In this document: in pieces, positions 1-9,016 of the stretch | How the letters are laid out: every line of letters starts with the position of its first letter | Position numbering within the stretch: the first letter of the stretch is position 1 | Source: Sphingomonas gei | GTDB lineage: Bacteria > Pseudomonadota > Alphaproteobacteria > Sphingomonadales > Sphingomonadaceae | DNA length: 64,000 nucleotides | Direction of reading: 5' to 3' | Assembly (NCBI RefSeq): GCF_004792685.1 | Contig: NZ_SRXT01000003.1 | Location: 124,001-188,000, forward strand | Program-made: the position numbers and the translations under genes | Notes under the pieces: model-generated | What the model was told of the DNA's origin: nothing | Database searches by the model: none | What the model saw: only the letters and a program-made list of their open reading frames with translations

Positions 1-453
1 GAGGATCTCGTCGGCGGTGCGCGCGGCGGGATCGCCGACGAACGCCGCCTCGATGTCGCTGTCGATGAGCAGGCGAGTCTCGGCAAGGCCGGCTGCGAAC
101 AGGCGCACCACGGTGTCGGGCTGATCGGCGTCGAACGGCTGGTCGCACCAGCCGCCCCAATATTCCAGCTCCTTCGCCACCTGCGCCCGCAACGTCGCCA
201 AAGCGCGGCGCAACGCCTCGGCGACGAAATCATCCTCGCGTGCCGCGCCGCCGCGAAAGCCGCCCAGCCGTACCGGGAACAGAGCCGCCGAGAGATCGCG
301 CATCCCCTCGGCAAGTGCGTCGGGGCTCGGGAAGCTCGAGACCGGGTGGCGCCCGGCCTGACCTTCCCGCCAGGTCGAGCGCGCGGCGTCGAGCGCGGAA
401 ACCGCCTGGGCGACCTCCGCCGCATACGGCGAGGCGAGGAAGTTCGCCGTCAC
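1..453 (-). CDS. Serine O-acetyltransferase, EpsC type (N-terminal part, cut by window edge)
   Basis: The 151 codons visible run open to the first base of the window, so the C-terminal catalytic hexapeptide-repeat domain lies outside. The visible part matches the helical N-terminal domain of EpsC-like serine acetyltransferases: a PSPDALAEGMRDLSAALFP-like stretch near residues 43-61 and a DSDIEAAFVGDPAARTADEI stretch before the edge. The family transfers acetyl from acetyl-CoA to L-serine, the first step of cysteine synthesis. The start is a GTG (451-453) whose last bases overlap the TGA of the peroxiredoxin upstream, which points to translational coupling in one operon. The call rests on N-terminal similarity only; the catalytic residues cannot be seen here. 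Confidence 0.72.
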   Translation of the reverse strand, partial: MTANFLASPYAAEVAQAVSALDAARSTWREGQAGRHPVSSFPSPDALAEGMRDLSAALFPVRLGGFRGGAAREDDFVAEALRRALATLRAQVAKELEYWGGWCDQPFDADQPDTVVRLFAAGLAETRLLIDSDIEAAFVGDPAARTADEIL

Positions 454-1100
454 GGTCGCTCGTTCGCCGGGTGCGGCTGCGGCACGGTGCGCAGGTACGA
501 CGTGTGTTCGGTCCATCCTTTGGGAAAGAGCGCGCGCGCTTCGTCTTCGCCGAGCGACGGCAGGATGATCACGTCGTCGCCCTGCTTCCAGTCGGCCGGA
601 GTCGCGACCTTGTGGCTGTCGGTCAGCTGGAGGCTGTCGATCGTGCGAAGTATTTCGTCGAAGTTTCGCCCGGTCGAGGCGGGGTAGGTGAGGGTGAGCC
701 GCACGCGTTTGGCAGGATCGATCACATAGACGGTGCGCACCGTCGCAGTGTCCGAGGCGTTGGGATGGATCAGCCCGAGCAGGTGGGCGATGCGCTGGTC
801 GACATCGGCGATCAGCGGGAAGTTGAGCGCGGCGCCCTGGGTGCGGGCGATATCGTTGGCCCAGTCGAGATGGCGGTCGACCGGATCGACCGAGAGGCCG
901 ATCACCTTGACGCCGCGCTTGTCGAACTCGGGCTTGAGCCTGGCGACAGCGCCCAGCTCGGTGGTGCAGACCGGCGTGAAATCCTTGGGGTGCGAGAAGA
1001 GCACCACCCAACTGCTTTCGGCCCAGTCATAGAAATTGAGCGTGCCGAAGGTCGATTCCTGAGTGAAATCGGGAACGGTGTCGAAGAGCTTGAGGGACAT
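450..1100 (-). CDS. 1-Cys peroxiredoxin (Prx6/AhpC-TSA family)
   Basis: A cytoplasmic thiol peroxidase of 216 residues that should reduce hydrogen peroxide and organic peroxides. The peroxidatic site is clear: DFTPVCTTELG with Cys45 preceded by the conserved Pro and Thr. There is no second cysteine anywhere in the protein, so it is of the 1-Cys (Prx6-like) type and needs an external thiol reductant; the long C-terminal domain after residue 150 fits this class. The start at 1100 is chosen because GGAGG lies 5 bases upstream; a longer frame to 1154 adds 18 residues with no family support. Its TGA overlaps the GTG of the serine acetyltransferase, coupling peroxide defence with cysteine supply. 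Confidence 0.93.
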   Translation of the reverse strand: MSLKLFDTVPDFTQESTFGTLNFYDWAESSWVVLFSHPKDFTPVCTTELGAVARLKPEFDKRGVKVIGLSVDPVDRHLDWANDIARTQGAALNFPLIADVDQRIAHLLGLIHPNASDTATVRTVYVIDPAKRVRLTLTYPASTGRNFDEILRTIDSLQLTDSHKVATPADWKQGDDVIILPSLGEDEARALFPKGWTEHTSYLRTVPQPHPANERP

Positions 1101-1294
1101 GGATGCCTCCGATGCTGCTTTGAGTTCAGGCCGGTTCGAGCACGGCGCCCGCATCCTATCGATCGAACGTCGCTTATCTGCGCCAAGATGGAGCTATAAT
1201 TCCTAGCATCGTAGTAGGATTACTCTTTCCCGAGCTAAAGATTGTGTTTCCGCGCGCGGGTCGAGGTGCGCTGATGGCCGCTCAGAACTAAGAT

Positions 1295-1316
1295 ATTCAC
1301 GCACACGATAGTGAAT
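1295..1316. promoter_or_regulatory. Inverted repeat next to a -35-like hexamer upstream of the TonB receptor
   Basis: ATTCAC and GTGAAT arms of 6 bp flank a 10-base spacer. Two bases downstream is a perfect TTGACA (1318-1323), but no good -10 follows at 16-18 bp. The 291-base gap between the divergent peroxiredoxin and TonB receptor genes must hold both promoters. An operator for the catabolic operon is an inference; the TetR encoded at 8257 is a candidate binder. Confidence 0.3.
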
Positions 1317-1391
1317 GTTGACATTGCCTCCGTGTTTGGACACCATTGCCGCGCACGCCGACAAACGATCGGCGGCATCAAGGAGAGGCAA

Positions 1392-3695
1392 ATGAGGGCC
1401 ATGCTGCTAGCGTCCGCCTGCGCGGTGACGCTGTTTTCGATTTCGTCGGCGCTGGCGCAGGATGCCGAGCCGAAATCCCGGTCCGACGAACAGGAAGCGC
1501 TTTCCGGTTCGCAGGACGTCGTCGTCACGGCCACGCGTCGCGAGGAGCGGATCCAGGATGTTCCGCTGAGCATCACTGCGTTCCAGCAGGAAGAGCTGAG
1601 CGAAAAGGGCATCGTCGGCTTCGAGGGCATTGCGCGCGAAACGCCGGGGGTGGTGCTCAACCGGCCCACGCAGAACTTCAACAATTTCACTGCGCGCGGC
1701 ATCGCCACCAACGGCTACAACGCCAATCTCCAGAGCTCGGTCGCGGTCTATATCGACGAACTGCCGATCTCGACGATCGGCAACACCACGGTGGTCGATC
1801 CCAATCTGTTCGATGTCGAGCGCGTCGAGTTCCTGCGCGGGCCGCAGGGCACCTTGTTCGGCTCGGGCTCGCTGTCGGGGGCGATGCGCATCCTGAACAA
1901 GAGCCCGGATCTCAACGATTTCGATGTGTCCGCGCTCGCGGATATCGGGCTCACCGGATCGGACAGCCTGCGCCAGCGCTACAATCTGATGATCAACGTT
2001 CCCATCGCGACCGACAAGCTCGCGGTGCGCGCGGTCGGCTTCTATCGCAACGAAGAAGGCTATCTCGACAATGTCGGGACCGGCGTTCGCAATTCGAACA
2101 GCTTGATCGACTGGGGCGGCCGCGCGATCGTGCTGTGGAAACCCACCGACAGGCTGTCGATCAAGCTCCTCGGGTCGTACGAGAACAGCGATCCCAAGGA
2201 TTCGTCGCTGACCAGCCCGTCGCTGGGACGCGAGAAGCGCGTCTCCGACCAGCCGGACCGTTTCACTGGCAAGCAGACGATCTTCAACGCCACGCTCGAT
2301 TACGAGTTCGATTTCGCCCGGCTGACCAGCTCGTCGACCTATTCGGATTTCGACCAGAAATTCTATGTCGACCTTGCCGGCACATTCCCGCCGGGATCGT
2401 TCCCGCGCGCGCCGATCGCGTTCGGTCTCGATGCCGATGCCTATGACAAAGTGTTCGTGCAGGAGACGCGGCTGGTATCGTCGCTCGGCGGGCCGCTCGA
2501 ATTCGTACTCGGCGGCTTCTACATGCACCGGCGCCGCGACGTCGATTATTTCTACCGCTCGAGCCTCCCGTTCCTCCAGGCGCGGGGGCTCACCGGGCTG
2601 CCCGACCAATATTATCAGAAGCAATATACCCACCAGATCAGCGAGGAACTCGCCGGCTTCGGCGAACTGACCTATCGCTTCTCCGACAAGTTCTGGCTGA
2701 CCGGCGGGATGCGCTACGGCCGCACCTCGGCGCAGGCGTTCACCGAGGCCGGCGGCTATCTCGCCACGGCGTTCGGCCAGAATTACTTTACCTACGCGCT
2801 GCTGGGCATCCCGGTGAACTTCAACACCTTGACCCCGTATGCAGCGGCCGAAGGCGTGAAGGCGACCGGGTCGAAGCCGTCATGGAAGGCGAGTGCGAGC
2901 TTCAAGCCCAACGAGACGGTGACGACCTATGCCACTTTCTCGACGGGCTTCCGCGCGCCGATCGTCAATGCCTTTGGGGGCCGCGCGAGTCTGGTCAATC
3001 CGAACGACATCGTCATCCCATTCGGCGCCTCGTCGGACGATTTGAAGAGCTACGAGGTCGGTGCCAAGACCCGCTTCCTCAACGGCTTGGTGACGATCAA
3101 CGCCGCGGCCTATCTGATCGACTGGAGCAACATCCAGGCACAGGCCAATCGCGTCTCCGATTCGGTGCAGTTCGCGACCAATATCGGTGCCGCGCGCAGC
3201 AAGGGTATCGAAGTCGAGATGGGCCTCGTTCCGGCCCGCGACGTCTTTCTCGGCCTGAACGCCGCGTATAACGACTCGAAGATCACCAAGCTCAGTCCGA
3301 CCGAGGCGGCGATCTCGGGCGCGGTGCTCGGCCACCGGCTCTCGGCACCGCGGCTGCAGGGCGCGATCTATTTGTCGTACGGTGTCGACCTCGGTCAGGA
3401 TACCAAGGGGACATTCGCCGTGAACGCGCAATATGTCGGGTCGTACAACAGCTCGTTCCCGAACACGCCGGGCAATCCCAACCTGCGCCTCGCCACATAC
3501 GGCGAGACCGACGAATATGTGAACACCAACCTCAGCTTCGGCATCAAACGTCGGGCGTTCTCGGCGCAACTCTATGTCGAGAACGTCTTCGACGATCACT
3601 CGATCGTCTACATCCACCCTGAAGCCTTCCTGGTCAGCCGCTTCGGCACGCTGCGCCCGCGGACCTTGGGCATCCGTCTAGGCTACGGGCTCTGA
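1392..3695 (+). CDS. TonB-dependent outer-membrane receptor (catabolic type)
   Basis: A 767-residue outer-membrane receptor that imports a ligand using TonB energy. The start at 1392 follows an AGGAGAGG Shine-Dalgarno and opens a signal peptide ending ALA-QD near residue 19; an upstream in-frame start would precede that signal. After it comes DVVVTATRREERIQDVPLSI, the TonB box and plug start typical of sphingomonad catabolic receptors, then a plug with VERVEFLRGPQGTLFGSGS and a 22-strand-type barrel ending in LGIRLGYGL. Its stop overlaps the MFS start (TGATG), so it heads an operon with a permease, an esterase and an acyl-CoA ligase. The ligand is therefore probably an ester-containing organic compound rather than an iron chelate, but this is inferred from neighbours only. 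Confidence 0.93.
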   Translation: MRAMLLASACAVTLFSISSALAQDAEPKSRSDEQEALSGSQDVVVTATRREERIQDVPLSITAFQQEELSEKGIVGFEGIARETPGVVLNRPTQNFNNFTARGIATNGYNANLQSSVAVYIDELPISTIGNTTVVDPNLFDVERVEFLRGPQGTLFGSGSLSGAMRILNKSPDLNDFDVSALADIGLTGSDSLRQRYNLMINVPIATDKLAVRAVGFYRNEEGYLDNVGTGVRNSNSLIDWGGRAIVLWKPTDRLSIKLLGSYENSDPKDSSLTSPSLGREKRVSDQPDRFTGKQTIFNATLDYEFDFARLTSSSTYSDFDQKFYVDLAGTFPPGSFPRAPIAFGLDADAYDKVFVQETRLVSSLGGPLEFVLGGFYMHRRRDVDYFYRSSLPFLQARGLTGLPDQYYQKQYTHQISEELAGFGELTYRFSDKFWLTGGMRYGRTSAQAFTEAGGYLATAFGQNYFTYALLGIPVNFNTLTPYAAAEGVKATGSKPSWKASASFKPNETVTTYATFSTGFRAPIVNAFGGRASLVNPNDIVIPFGASSDDLKSYEVGAKTRFLNGLVTINAAAYLIDWSNIQAQANRVSDSVQFATNIGAARSKGIEVEMGLVPARDVFLGLNAAYNDSKITKLSPTEAAISGAVLGHRLSAPRLQGAIYLSYGVDLGQDTKGTFAVNAQYVGSYNSSFPNTPGNPNLRLATYGETDEYVNTNLSFGIKRRAFSAQLYVENVFDDHSIVYIHPEAFLVSRFGTLRPRTLGIRLGYGL

Positions 3696-5005
3696 TGGCG
3701 GCCGGTTCCGTCTCTTCCGATGTGGCGGAGCCGGCGGCCGCGGCGGGGCGCTCATGGTTCGTGCTGGCCGCGCTGACCTTCGTCTATATCCTCAACTTCC
3801 TGGATCGGCAGCTGATCGGCATCCTCGCCAAGCCGATCCAGGATTCGCTGGGGGTGACCGACGGTGAGTTGGGCCTGATCGGCGGGCTGTATTTCGCGAT
3901 GTTCTATTGCTTCATCGCGATCCCCGTCGGCTGGTTCGCCGACCGCACCAATCGCGTCAACGTGCTCGCGCTGGCCTGCGCGATCTGGAGCGGCGCGACC
4001 ACCGCCTGCGGGCTTGCGGGGAGCTATAGCCAGCTCGTCGTGGCGCGCATGGCGGTCGGCTTCGGCGAGGCCGGCGGCGTGCCGCCCTCTTATGCGATCA
4101 TCACCGACACCTATCCGCCCGGCAGGCGCGCCGCCGCGCTCGGCATCTTCAATCTGGGGCCGGCGATCGGCGCCGCGATCGGCGTTGCGTTCGGCGCCAC
4201 GATCGCCGCCCGGTTCGACTGGCGAATGCCGTTCATCGTCATCGGCATCATCGGCATCGTCACGGCGTTGCTGGTCTGGCTGTTCATCCGCGAGCCCGAG
4301 CGGGGCGCGCTCGATCCGGTGCAGACCGGCGACGGGGCGGGCAAGGCGGCGTTCTGGCCGACGGTGCGGATGTTCCTGACGCACCCGGTGTTGATGCTCG
4401 CGGCATTGGGCAGCGGCGCGACGCAGTTCGTCACCTACGGTCTCGGCAATTTCGCAGTGCTGTTCCTGATGCGCGAAAAGGGCATGGTGCTGGGCGACGT
4501 CGCGGTCTGGTATGCGCTGGTGCTGTTGCTCGGCATGGGCGGCGGGATGGTCCTGTCGGGGCGCGTGATCGATCGGATGACGCGCAAGTCGCGCACCGGC
4601 TATGCCATGGCGCCGGCGATATCGCTTGCGATTGCGATGCCCTTCAACATCGCCTTCGTCTGGGCGCCGAGCTGGCCGCTCGCGCTGATGCTGCTCGCGG
4701 TGGTGATGGTGTTCAACTATTTCTACCTGTCCGCCTCGGTGGCGCTCGTCCAGGACGAGGTTAAGCCCAACCAGCGCGTGCTCTCGGGCGCGCTGCTGCT
4801 GCTGGTGATGAACTTCATCGGCCTCGGCCTCGGCCCGACCTGGGTTGGACAGGCAAGCGACTGGTTCAAGGCGCATGGCGATCCGCACGGTCTCCAGTCG
4901 GCGCTCTACACGCTGACGCCTTTCTATCTGATCGCGATCGCGCTCTTCCTCTGGCTCGCGCGGCTGCTGCGCCGCGAGACCGCCATATCCCGGATGCCTG
5001 CATGA
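3695..5005 (+). CDS. MFS transporter, spinster-like
   Basis: A 436-residue inner-membrane carrier with about 12 hydrophobic segments. The opening LNFLDRQLIGILAKPIQ segment and the loop GWFADRTNRVNVLA (the MFS motif A position between TM2 and TM3) are characteristic of the spinster-type MFS proteins common in sphingomonads. The ATG overlaps the receptor stop and its own TGA overlaps the esterase ATG (ATGA), so the three are translationally coupled. The natural inference is that it moves the receptor's substrate, or its hydrolysis product, from periplasm to cytoplasm. Substrate and direction cannot be read from sequence. Confidence 0.9.
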   Translation: MAAGSVSSDVAEPAAAAGRSWFVLAALTFVYILNFLDRQLIGILAKPIQDSLGVTDGELGLIGGLYFAMFYCFIAIPVGWFADRTNRVNVLALACAIWSGATTACGLAGSYSQLVVARMAVGFGEAGGVPPSYAIITDTYPPGRRAAALGIFNLGPAIGAAIGVAFGATIAARFDWRMPFIVIGIIGIVTALLVWLFIREPERGALDPVQTGDGAGKAAFWPTVRMFLTHPVLMLAALGSGATQFVTYGLGNFAVLFLMREKGMVLGDVAVWYALVLLLGMGGGMVLSGRVIDRMTRKSRTGYAMAPAISLAIAMPFNIAFVWAPSWPLALMLLAVVMVFNYFYLSASVALVQDEVKPNQRVLSGALLLLVMNFIGLGLGPTWVGQASDWFKAHGDPHGLQSALYTLTPFYLIAIALFLWLARLLRRETAISRMPA

Positions 5006-6621
5006 ACCAGCTCTTCAGCGCCGCGCTTGCGGCATGCCTCCTCGCGGCGCCCGCAATTGCCCAGTCGGTCCAGGCACCCGCCGGAACCGTGCAAGGCAGC
5101 GGCGGCGATGTCCGCATCTTCAAGGGCATCCCCTACGCCCAGCCGCCGGTCGGCACGATGCGGTGGAAGCCCCCGGCGGAGCTGCCGCCATGGCAAGGCG
5201 TGCGGAAAGCCACCAGCTTCGGCCCGGCCTGCGTCCAGCCGCGCCCACGCACCCCCGGCATCTACACCAATCCGCCCGAGCGGACGAGCGAGGATTGCCT
5301 GACGCTCAACATCTGGGCGCCGCAGAATGCCAAAGCCGCGCCGGTGTTCGTCTGGATTCACGGCGGCGCGCTCGTCGGCGGCTACAGCCATGAACCGATG
5401 TACGACGGTGCCCGGATGGCGGCGCGCGGGGGCGCCGTCGTGGTGTCGATCAACTATCGTCTGGGCATTCTCGGCTATCTCGCCCATCCGGAGCTCAGCA
5501 AGGAATCCGCCGAGGGCGTTTCCGGCAATTACGGGCTGCTCGATCAGATCGCGGCGCTTCGCTGGGTCCAGCGCAACATTGCTGCGTTCGGCGGCGATCC
5601 CGGCAACGTGACCATCGCCGGTGAGTCCGCTGGCGCGCTCAGCGTGATGTATCTGATGGCGAGCCCACTTGCCCGCGGGCTATTCCACAAGGCGATCGCG
5701 CAGAGCGCGTACATGATCACCACCCCCGAGTTGAAGCAGGGCCGCTTCGGCCTGCCTTCGGCCGAGGCGGCGGGCACCCAGGTCATGACGGCGCTCGGCG
5801 CCAGGGACCTTGCCGGACTGCGCGCGATGAATGCCGAGGAACTGACGGCAACTGCCGCCGGCAAAGGCTACGGGCCCTGGGCGGCGATCGACGGCAAGGT
5901 GCTCACCCGCCAGCTTGTCGAGACGTGGGACCGGGGCGAGCAGGCGCCGGTGCCGATGATCGCCGGGTTCAATTCGGGGGAGATTCGCTCGCTGCGTATC
6001 CTGCTCCCGCCGGCGCCGGCGGACGCCGCGACCTATGCGCAAGCGATCCGCCTCCGCTACGGCGATCTCTCCGAGCATTTCCTGCGGCTCTATCCGCCCG
6101 GCAACGTCGCCGAGTCGATGCTCGCGGCCACCCGCGACGCACTGTACGGCTGGACGTCGACGCGGCTGGCGATCGGGCAGACGGCGATCGGCCAGCCTGG
6201 CTATCTCTATCTGTTCGATCACGGCTATCCGGCGGCGAACGAGGCCGGGCTGCATGCCTTCCACGCTTCCGAGCTTCCCTATGTCTTCGGTACGGCGGAC
6301 GCGCTTCCGGCCTATTGGCCGAAAATCCCCGGCAGCGTGGCCGAGCGGCGGCTTTCCACCGCGATGATGGACTATTGGCTCGCTTTCGCGCGGACCGGCA
6401 CACCCGCGGCCGAAGGTGCGCCCGTGTGGCAGCCCTATGGCCCGGAGGCGAACTATATGGCGTTCGCACAGGCGCCAAAGCCCGGGACCAAACTGTTTCC
6501 GGGCATGTTCGCGCTGCACGAGGCCGCCGTCTGCCGCCGCCGCGCGGCGGGGGATCAGCCGTGGAACTGGAATACGGGAATCATCTCGCCGGTGCTGGCG
6601 AAGTCGGCGGGGTGCCGATGA
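5002..6621 (+). CDS. Type-B carboxylesterase, secreted
   Basis: A 539-residue alpha/beta-hydrolase of the type-B carboxylesterase family with a signal peptide (cleavage near AIA-QS, residue 20), so it should act in the periplasm or at the surface. The family landmarks are all present: SEDCLTLNIW near residue 96, the oxyanion-hole HGGALVGG at 120-127, the nucleophile elbow GESAG with Ser209, an acid Glu327 in NSGEIRS, and His421 in FHASELPYVFG. It overlaps the preceding permease (ATGA) and the following acyl-CoA ligase (ATGA). It probably cleaves the ester taken up by the neighbouring receptor, releasing an acid for CoA activation. Substrate is unknown. Confidence 0.92.
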   Translation: MNQLFSAALAACLLAAPAIAQSVQAPAGTVQGSGGDVRIFKGIPYAQPPVGTMRWKPPAELPPWQGVRKATSFGPACVQPRPRTPGIYTNPPERTSEDCLTLNIWAPQNAKAAPVFVWIHGGALVGGYSHEPMYDGARMAARGGAVVVSINYRLGILGYLAHPELSKESAEGVSGNYGLLDQIAALRWVQRNIAAFGGDPGNVTIAGESAGALSVMYLMASPLARGLFHKAIAQSAYMITTPELKQGRFGLPSAEAAGTQVMTALGARDLAGLRAMNAEELTATAAGKGYGPWAAIDGKVLTRQLVETWDRGEQAPVPMIAGFNSGEIRSLRILLPPAPADAATYAQAIRLRYGDLSEHFLRLYPPGNVAESMLAATRDALYGWTSTRLAIGQTAIGQPGYLYLFDHGYPAANEAGLHAFHASELPYVFGTADALPAYWPKIPGSVAERRLSTAMMDYWLAFARTGTPAAEGAPVWQPYGPEANYMAFAQAPKPGTKLFPGMFALHEAAVCRRRAAGDQPWNWNTGIISPVLAKSAGCR

Positions 6622-8201
6622 TCGACGGCAGCATGCAGGATTATTCGCTCACGCTCGACAAGTTCCTGCTCCACGCGGCTAAATGGCATCCCGACGCCGA
6701 GGTGGTTACCGCGGGGGAGGGCGGCGTAACTCGAGTCGGTTATGCGAAGCTCAAGGATCGCGCGCTCGGCATATCCGCGGTGCTCGCGGAATTCAGCGTG
6801 CGGTTCGGCGATCGCGTCGCGACGCTCGCCTGGAACAGCCAGGCGCATGTCGAGGCGTGGTACGCGATCATGGGGATGGGCGCGGTGTGCCACACGCTGA
6901 ACCCGCGCCTGACCAGCACCCAGCTCGCGTCGATGGCGGCGCAATCCGAGGCGAAGCTGCTGGTGACGAGCGCCGATTTGCTAGGGCTTGCGCTTCAGGT
7001 GGCGGAACGCGCGACCGGCATCCACCGCATCCTCGTGATCGACGGCGACATCGGCCGGGATGTGCCGGCCGACACCCCGACGGTGATGTTGCTCGAGCCG
7101 TTGATCGCGGACGCGCCACGCGACGTCTCCTGGGGCGCATTTCCCGAAACCGCGCCTTCCGGACTTTGCTTCACCTCGGGCACCACCGGCGCGCCCAAGG
7201 GCGTGACCTACACCCACCGATCGAGCTTCCTGCACACGCTGCGCGTGCTGCAGGCCGACGTGATGGCGATCTCCGGTTCGGACGCGGTGCTGACGGTGGT
7301 GCCGATGTTCCATGCCAACGCCTGGGGCCTGCCCTTCGCGGTGCCGGCGGCAGGCGGCAAACTGGTGCTGCCGGGCCGCCACAATGACGGGGCGAGCCTC
7401 GCGCGGTTGATCGCCTCCGAAGGCGTCACCGTCGGCGTCGGCGTGCCGACGGTCTGGCTCGGGCTGGTCGAGCATCTCGAGGCGAGCGGCGAGACGCTGC
7501 CGAGCCTCAAGCGCATCATCGTCGGCGGCACGCCGCTCGCCCCGGCGCTGATGCGGCGGATCGAGGATCGGCTCGGCGTCGCCGTCCAGACCAGCTGGGG
7601 GATGACCGAGCTATCACCGTCGGGCACCGTCGACCCGCCATCCAATCCTGCGCGCCATGCCGCGCTTTCGGGCAAGCCGGCGATCGGCGTCGATCTGCTG
7701 ATCACCGACGCCCAAGGGCGGCCACTGCCGGAGCAGCGCGAGACCGAAGGCCATTTGCGCGTGCGTGGTGCCGCGGTGATCGAGCGCTATTTCGGCGAGA
7801 ACGCGCCCGCCACCGACGCGGACGGCTGGTTTGCCACCGGCGACCTCGCCCGCATCGACAAAGCCGGCAATCTGGTCATCACCGGGCGGGCCAAGGATCT
7901 GATCAAATCGGGCGGCGAATGGATCAACCCCGCCGAGATCGAAGCGGTGGTCGGCGCGCTGCCGGGAGTATCGCTCGCCGCGGTGATCGGGCGCGTGGAT
8001 GCCAAATGGGGCGAGCGGCCCGTGTTGCTGGTCGAGATGCACGACGATCGCGTCAGCGACGAGCAGTTGCTCGCGCCGCTGCGCGGCCGTGTCGCGCCGT
8101 GGTGGATCCCCGATGCCGTGGTCCGGCTCGCCAGCATGCCGCTCGCGCCGACGGGCAAGATCGACAAGATTCACTTGCGGGCTCACTATGGAAGCGCTTG
8201 A
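6618..8201 (+). CDS. Acyl-CoA ligase (AMP-forming), fatty-acid/aryl-acid type
   Basis: A 527-residue cytoplasmic adenylate-forming enzyme that would couple a carboxylic acid to CoA through an acyl-AMP. The ATP-binding P-loop is TSGTTGAPKG near residue 185, the adenine motif is SWGMTELSPSG, the motif GWFATGDLARID carries the ribose-binding Asp, and the hinge and catalytic-lysine region reads GRAKDLIKSGGEW and, near the end, PTGKIDKI. The start chosen overlaps the esterase stop (ATGA at 6618-6621); a second in-frame ATG 15 bases on would also serve. It follows the secreted esterase directly, so its likely substrate is the acid that enzyme releases. Chain length or ring type cannot be decided. 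Confidence 0.9.
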   Translation: MIDGSMQDYSLTLDKFLLHAAKWHPDAEVVTAGEGGVTRVGYAKLKDRALGISAVLAEFSVRFGDRVATLAWNSQAHVEAWYAIMGMGAVCHTLNPRLTSTQLASMAAQSEAKLLVTSADLLGLALQVAERATGIHRILVIDGDIGRDVPADTPTVMLLEPLIADAPRDVSWGAFPETAPSGLCFTSGTTGAPKGVTYTHRSSFLHTLRVLQADVMAISGSDAVLTVVPMFHANAWGLPFAVPAAGGKLVLPGRHNDGASLARLIASEGVTVGVGVPTVWLGLVEHLEASGETLPSLKRIIVGGTPLAPALMRRIEDRLGVAVQTSWGMTELSPSGTVDPPSNPARHAALSGKPAIGVDLLITDAQGRPLPEQRETEGHLRVRGAAVIERYFGENAPATDADGWFATGDLARIDKAGNLVITGRAKDLIKSGGEWINPAEIEAVVGALPGVSLAAVIGRVDAKWGERPVLLVEMHDDRVSDEQLLAPLRGRVAPWWIPDAVVRLASMPLAPTGKIDKIHLRAHYGSA

Positions 8202-8256
8202 GAGAGGCGAGTGGTTCGACCCGATCGAACGGGTCGACCCTGCGCCAGGAGACAGC

Positions 8257-8943
8257 GTGACCGCCGAAGTGAAACCGATCCGTCGCCGCAACACCAAGGC
8301 CGAACAGCGTGCCGACACGATCGAGCAGATCCTCGACGAGGCGGAATATCTCTTTTCGAAGCACGGCCTGCACGGCGTCACGCTGAAGGACGTCGCCAAA
8401 AGGGTCGGCGTGCACCACACGCTGCTGAACTATTATTTCGAGGACAAGAAGAAGCTGTTCGACGCGGTCTTCGCCCGCCGCGCCGTCGTCACTACAGAGC
8501 GCCGGATGCGCGCGCTGGACGATTACGACGCCGCCACTGCGGGTAAGCCGACCATCGAAGGCGCGCTCCACGCCTTTCTCGACACCGATCTCGACCTCTA
8601 TATCGAGGGCGGCGAGGGCTGGAAGAATTACGGCGCGCTCGGCGCGCTGGTCGCCAACACCCCCGAATGGGGCGCCGAAATGATGGACGCGCATTTCGAC
8701 CCGGTCGTGCTGCGGCTGATCGGCCTGCTCAAAAAGGCACTGCCCGATTGCCCGGAGGAAGACATCTTCTGGGGGTATCACTTCGTCACCGGCGCGCTGA
8801 TGGTGACGCTTGCCCGTACCGGGCGCATCGACAAGCTGTCCGGCGGCGTGTGTAGCTCCGCCGACTTCGCCGCAGTGAAGGCGCGCATGGCGTCGTTCAT
8901 GGCAGCGGGCTTCCTGCAGATCTGCAAGCCGGCGGGAAAGTAG
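8257..8943 (+). CDS. TetR-family transcriptional regulator of the ester-catabolism operon
   Basis: A 228-residue regulator with an N-terminal TetR helix-turn-helix: residues around GVTLKDVAKRVGVHHTLLNYYF, followed by a helical ligand-binding domain. I place the start at the GTG 8257 because CAGGAGA sits at the right distance; an in-frame ATG at 8188, which overlaps the acyl-CoA ligase by 14 bases, is the alternative and adds 23 residues. TetR proteins beside acyl-CoA ligases often respond to acyl-CoA thioesters, so feedback on this operon is a reasonable guess. Candidate operator: the inverted repeat upstream of the TonB receptor. Confidence 0.85.
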   Translation: MTAEVKPIRRRNTKAEQRADTIEQILDEAEYLFSKHGLHGVTLKDVAKRVGVHHTLLNYYFEDKKKLFDAVFARRAVVTTERRMRALDDYDAATAGKPTIEGALHAFLDTDLDLYIEGGEGWKNYGALGALVANTPEWGAEMMDAHFDPVVLRLIGLLKKALPDCPEEDIFWGYHFVTGALMVTLARTGRIDKLSGGVCSSADFAAVKARMASFMAAGFLQICKPAGK

Positions 8944-9016
8944 ATGGCCCACACCGCCTTGCTGCTCCACGCGCATAACATTCACTCACTAGAGAGCTAA
9001 TATAATGGAGAACATC

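Noticed and set aside
5925..6617. In-frame extension of the acyl-CoA ligase over the esterase
   Set aside because: It lies fully within the esterase coding region in another frame. The ATGA overlap at 6618 gives a normal family N-terminus.
9001..9006. Perfect TATAAT just before the SDR gene
   Set aside because: No -35 at 16-18 bp and only about ten bases to the ATG, so it would give a nearly leaderless transcript that omits the good Shine-Dalgarno. Probably chance; mentioned in the gene entry.
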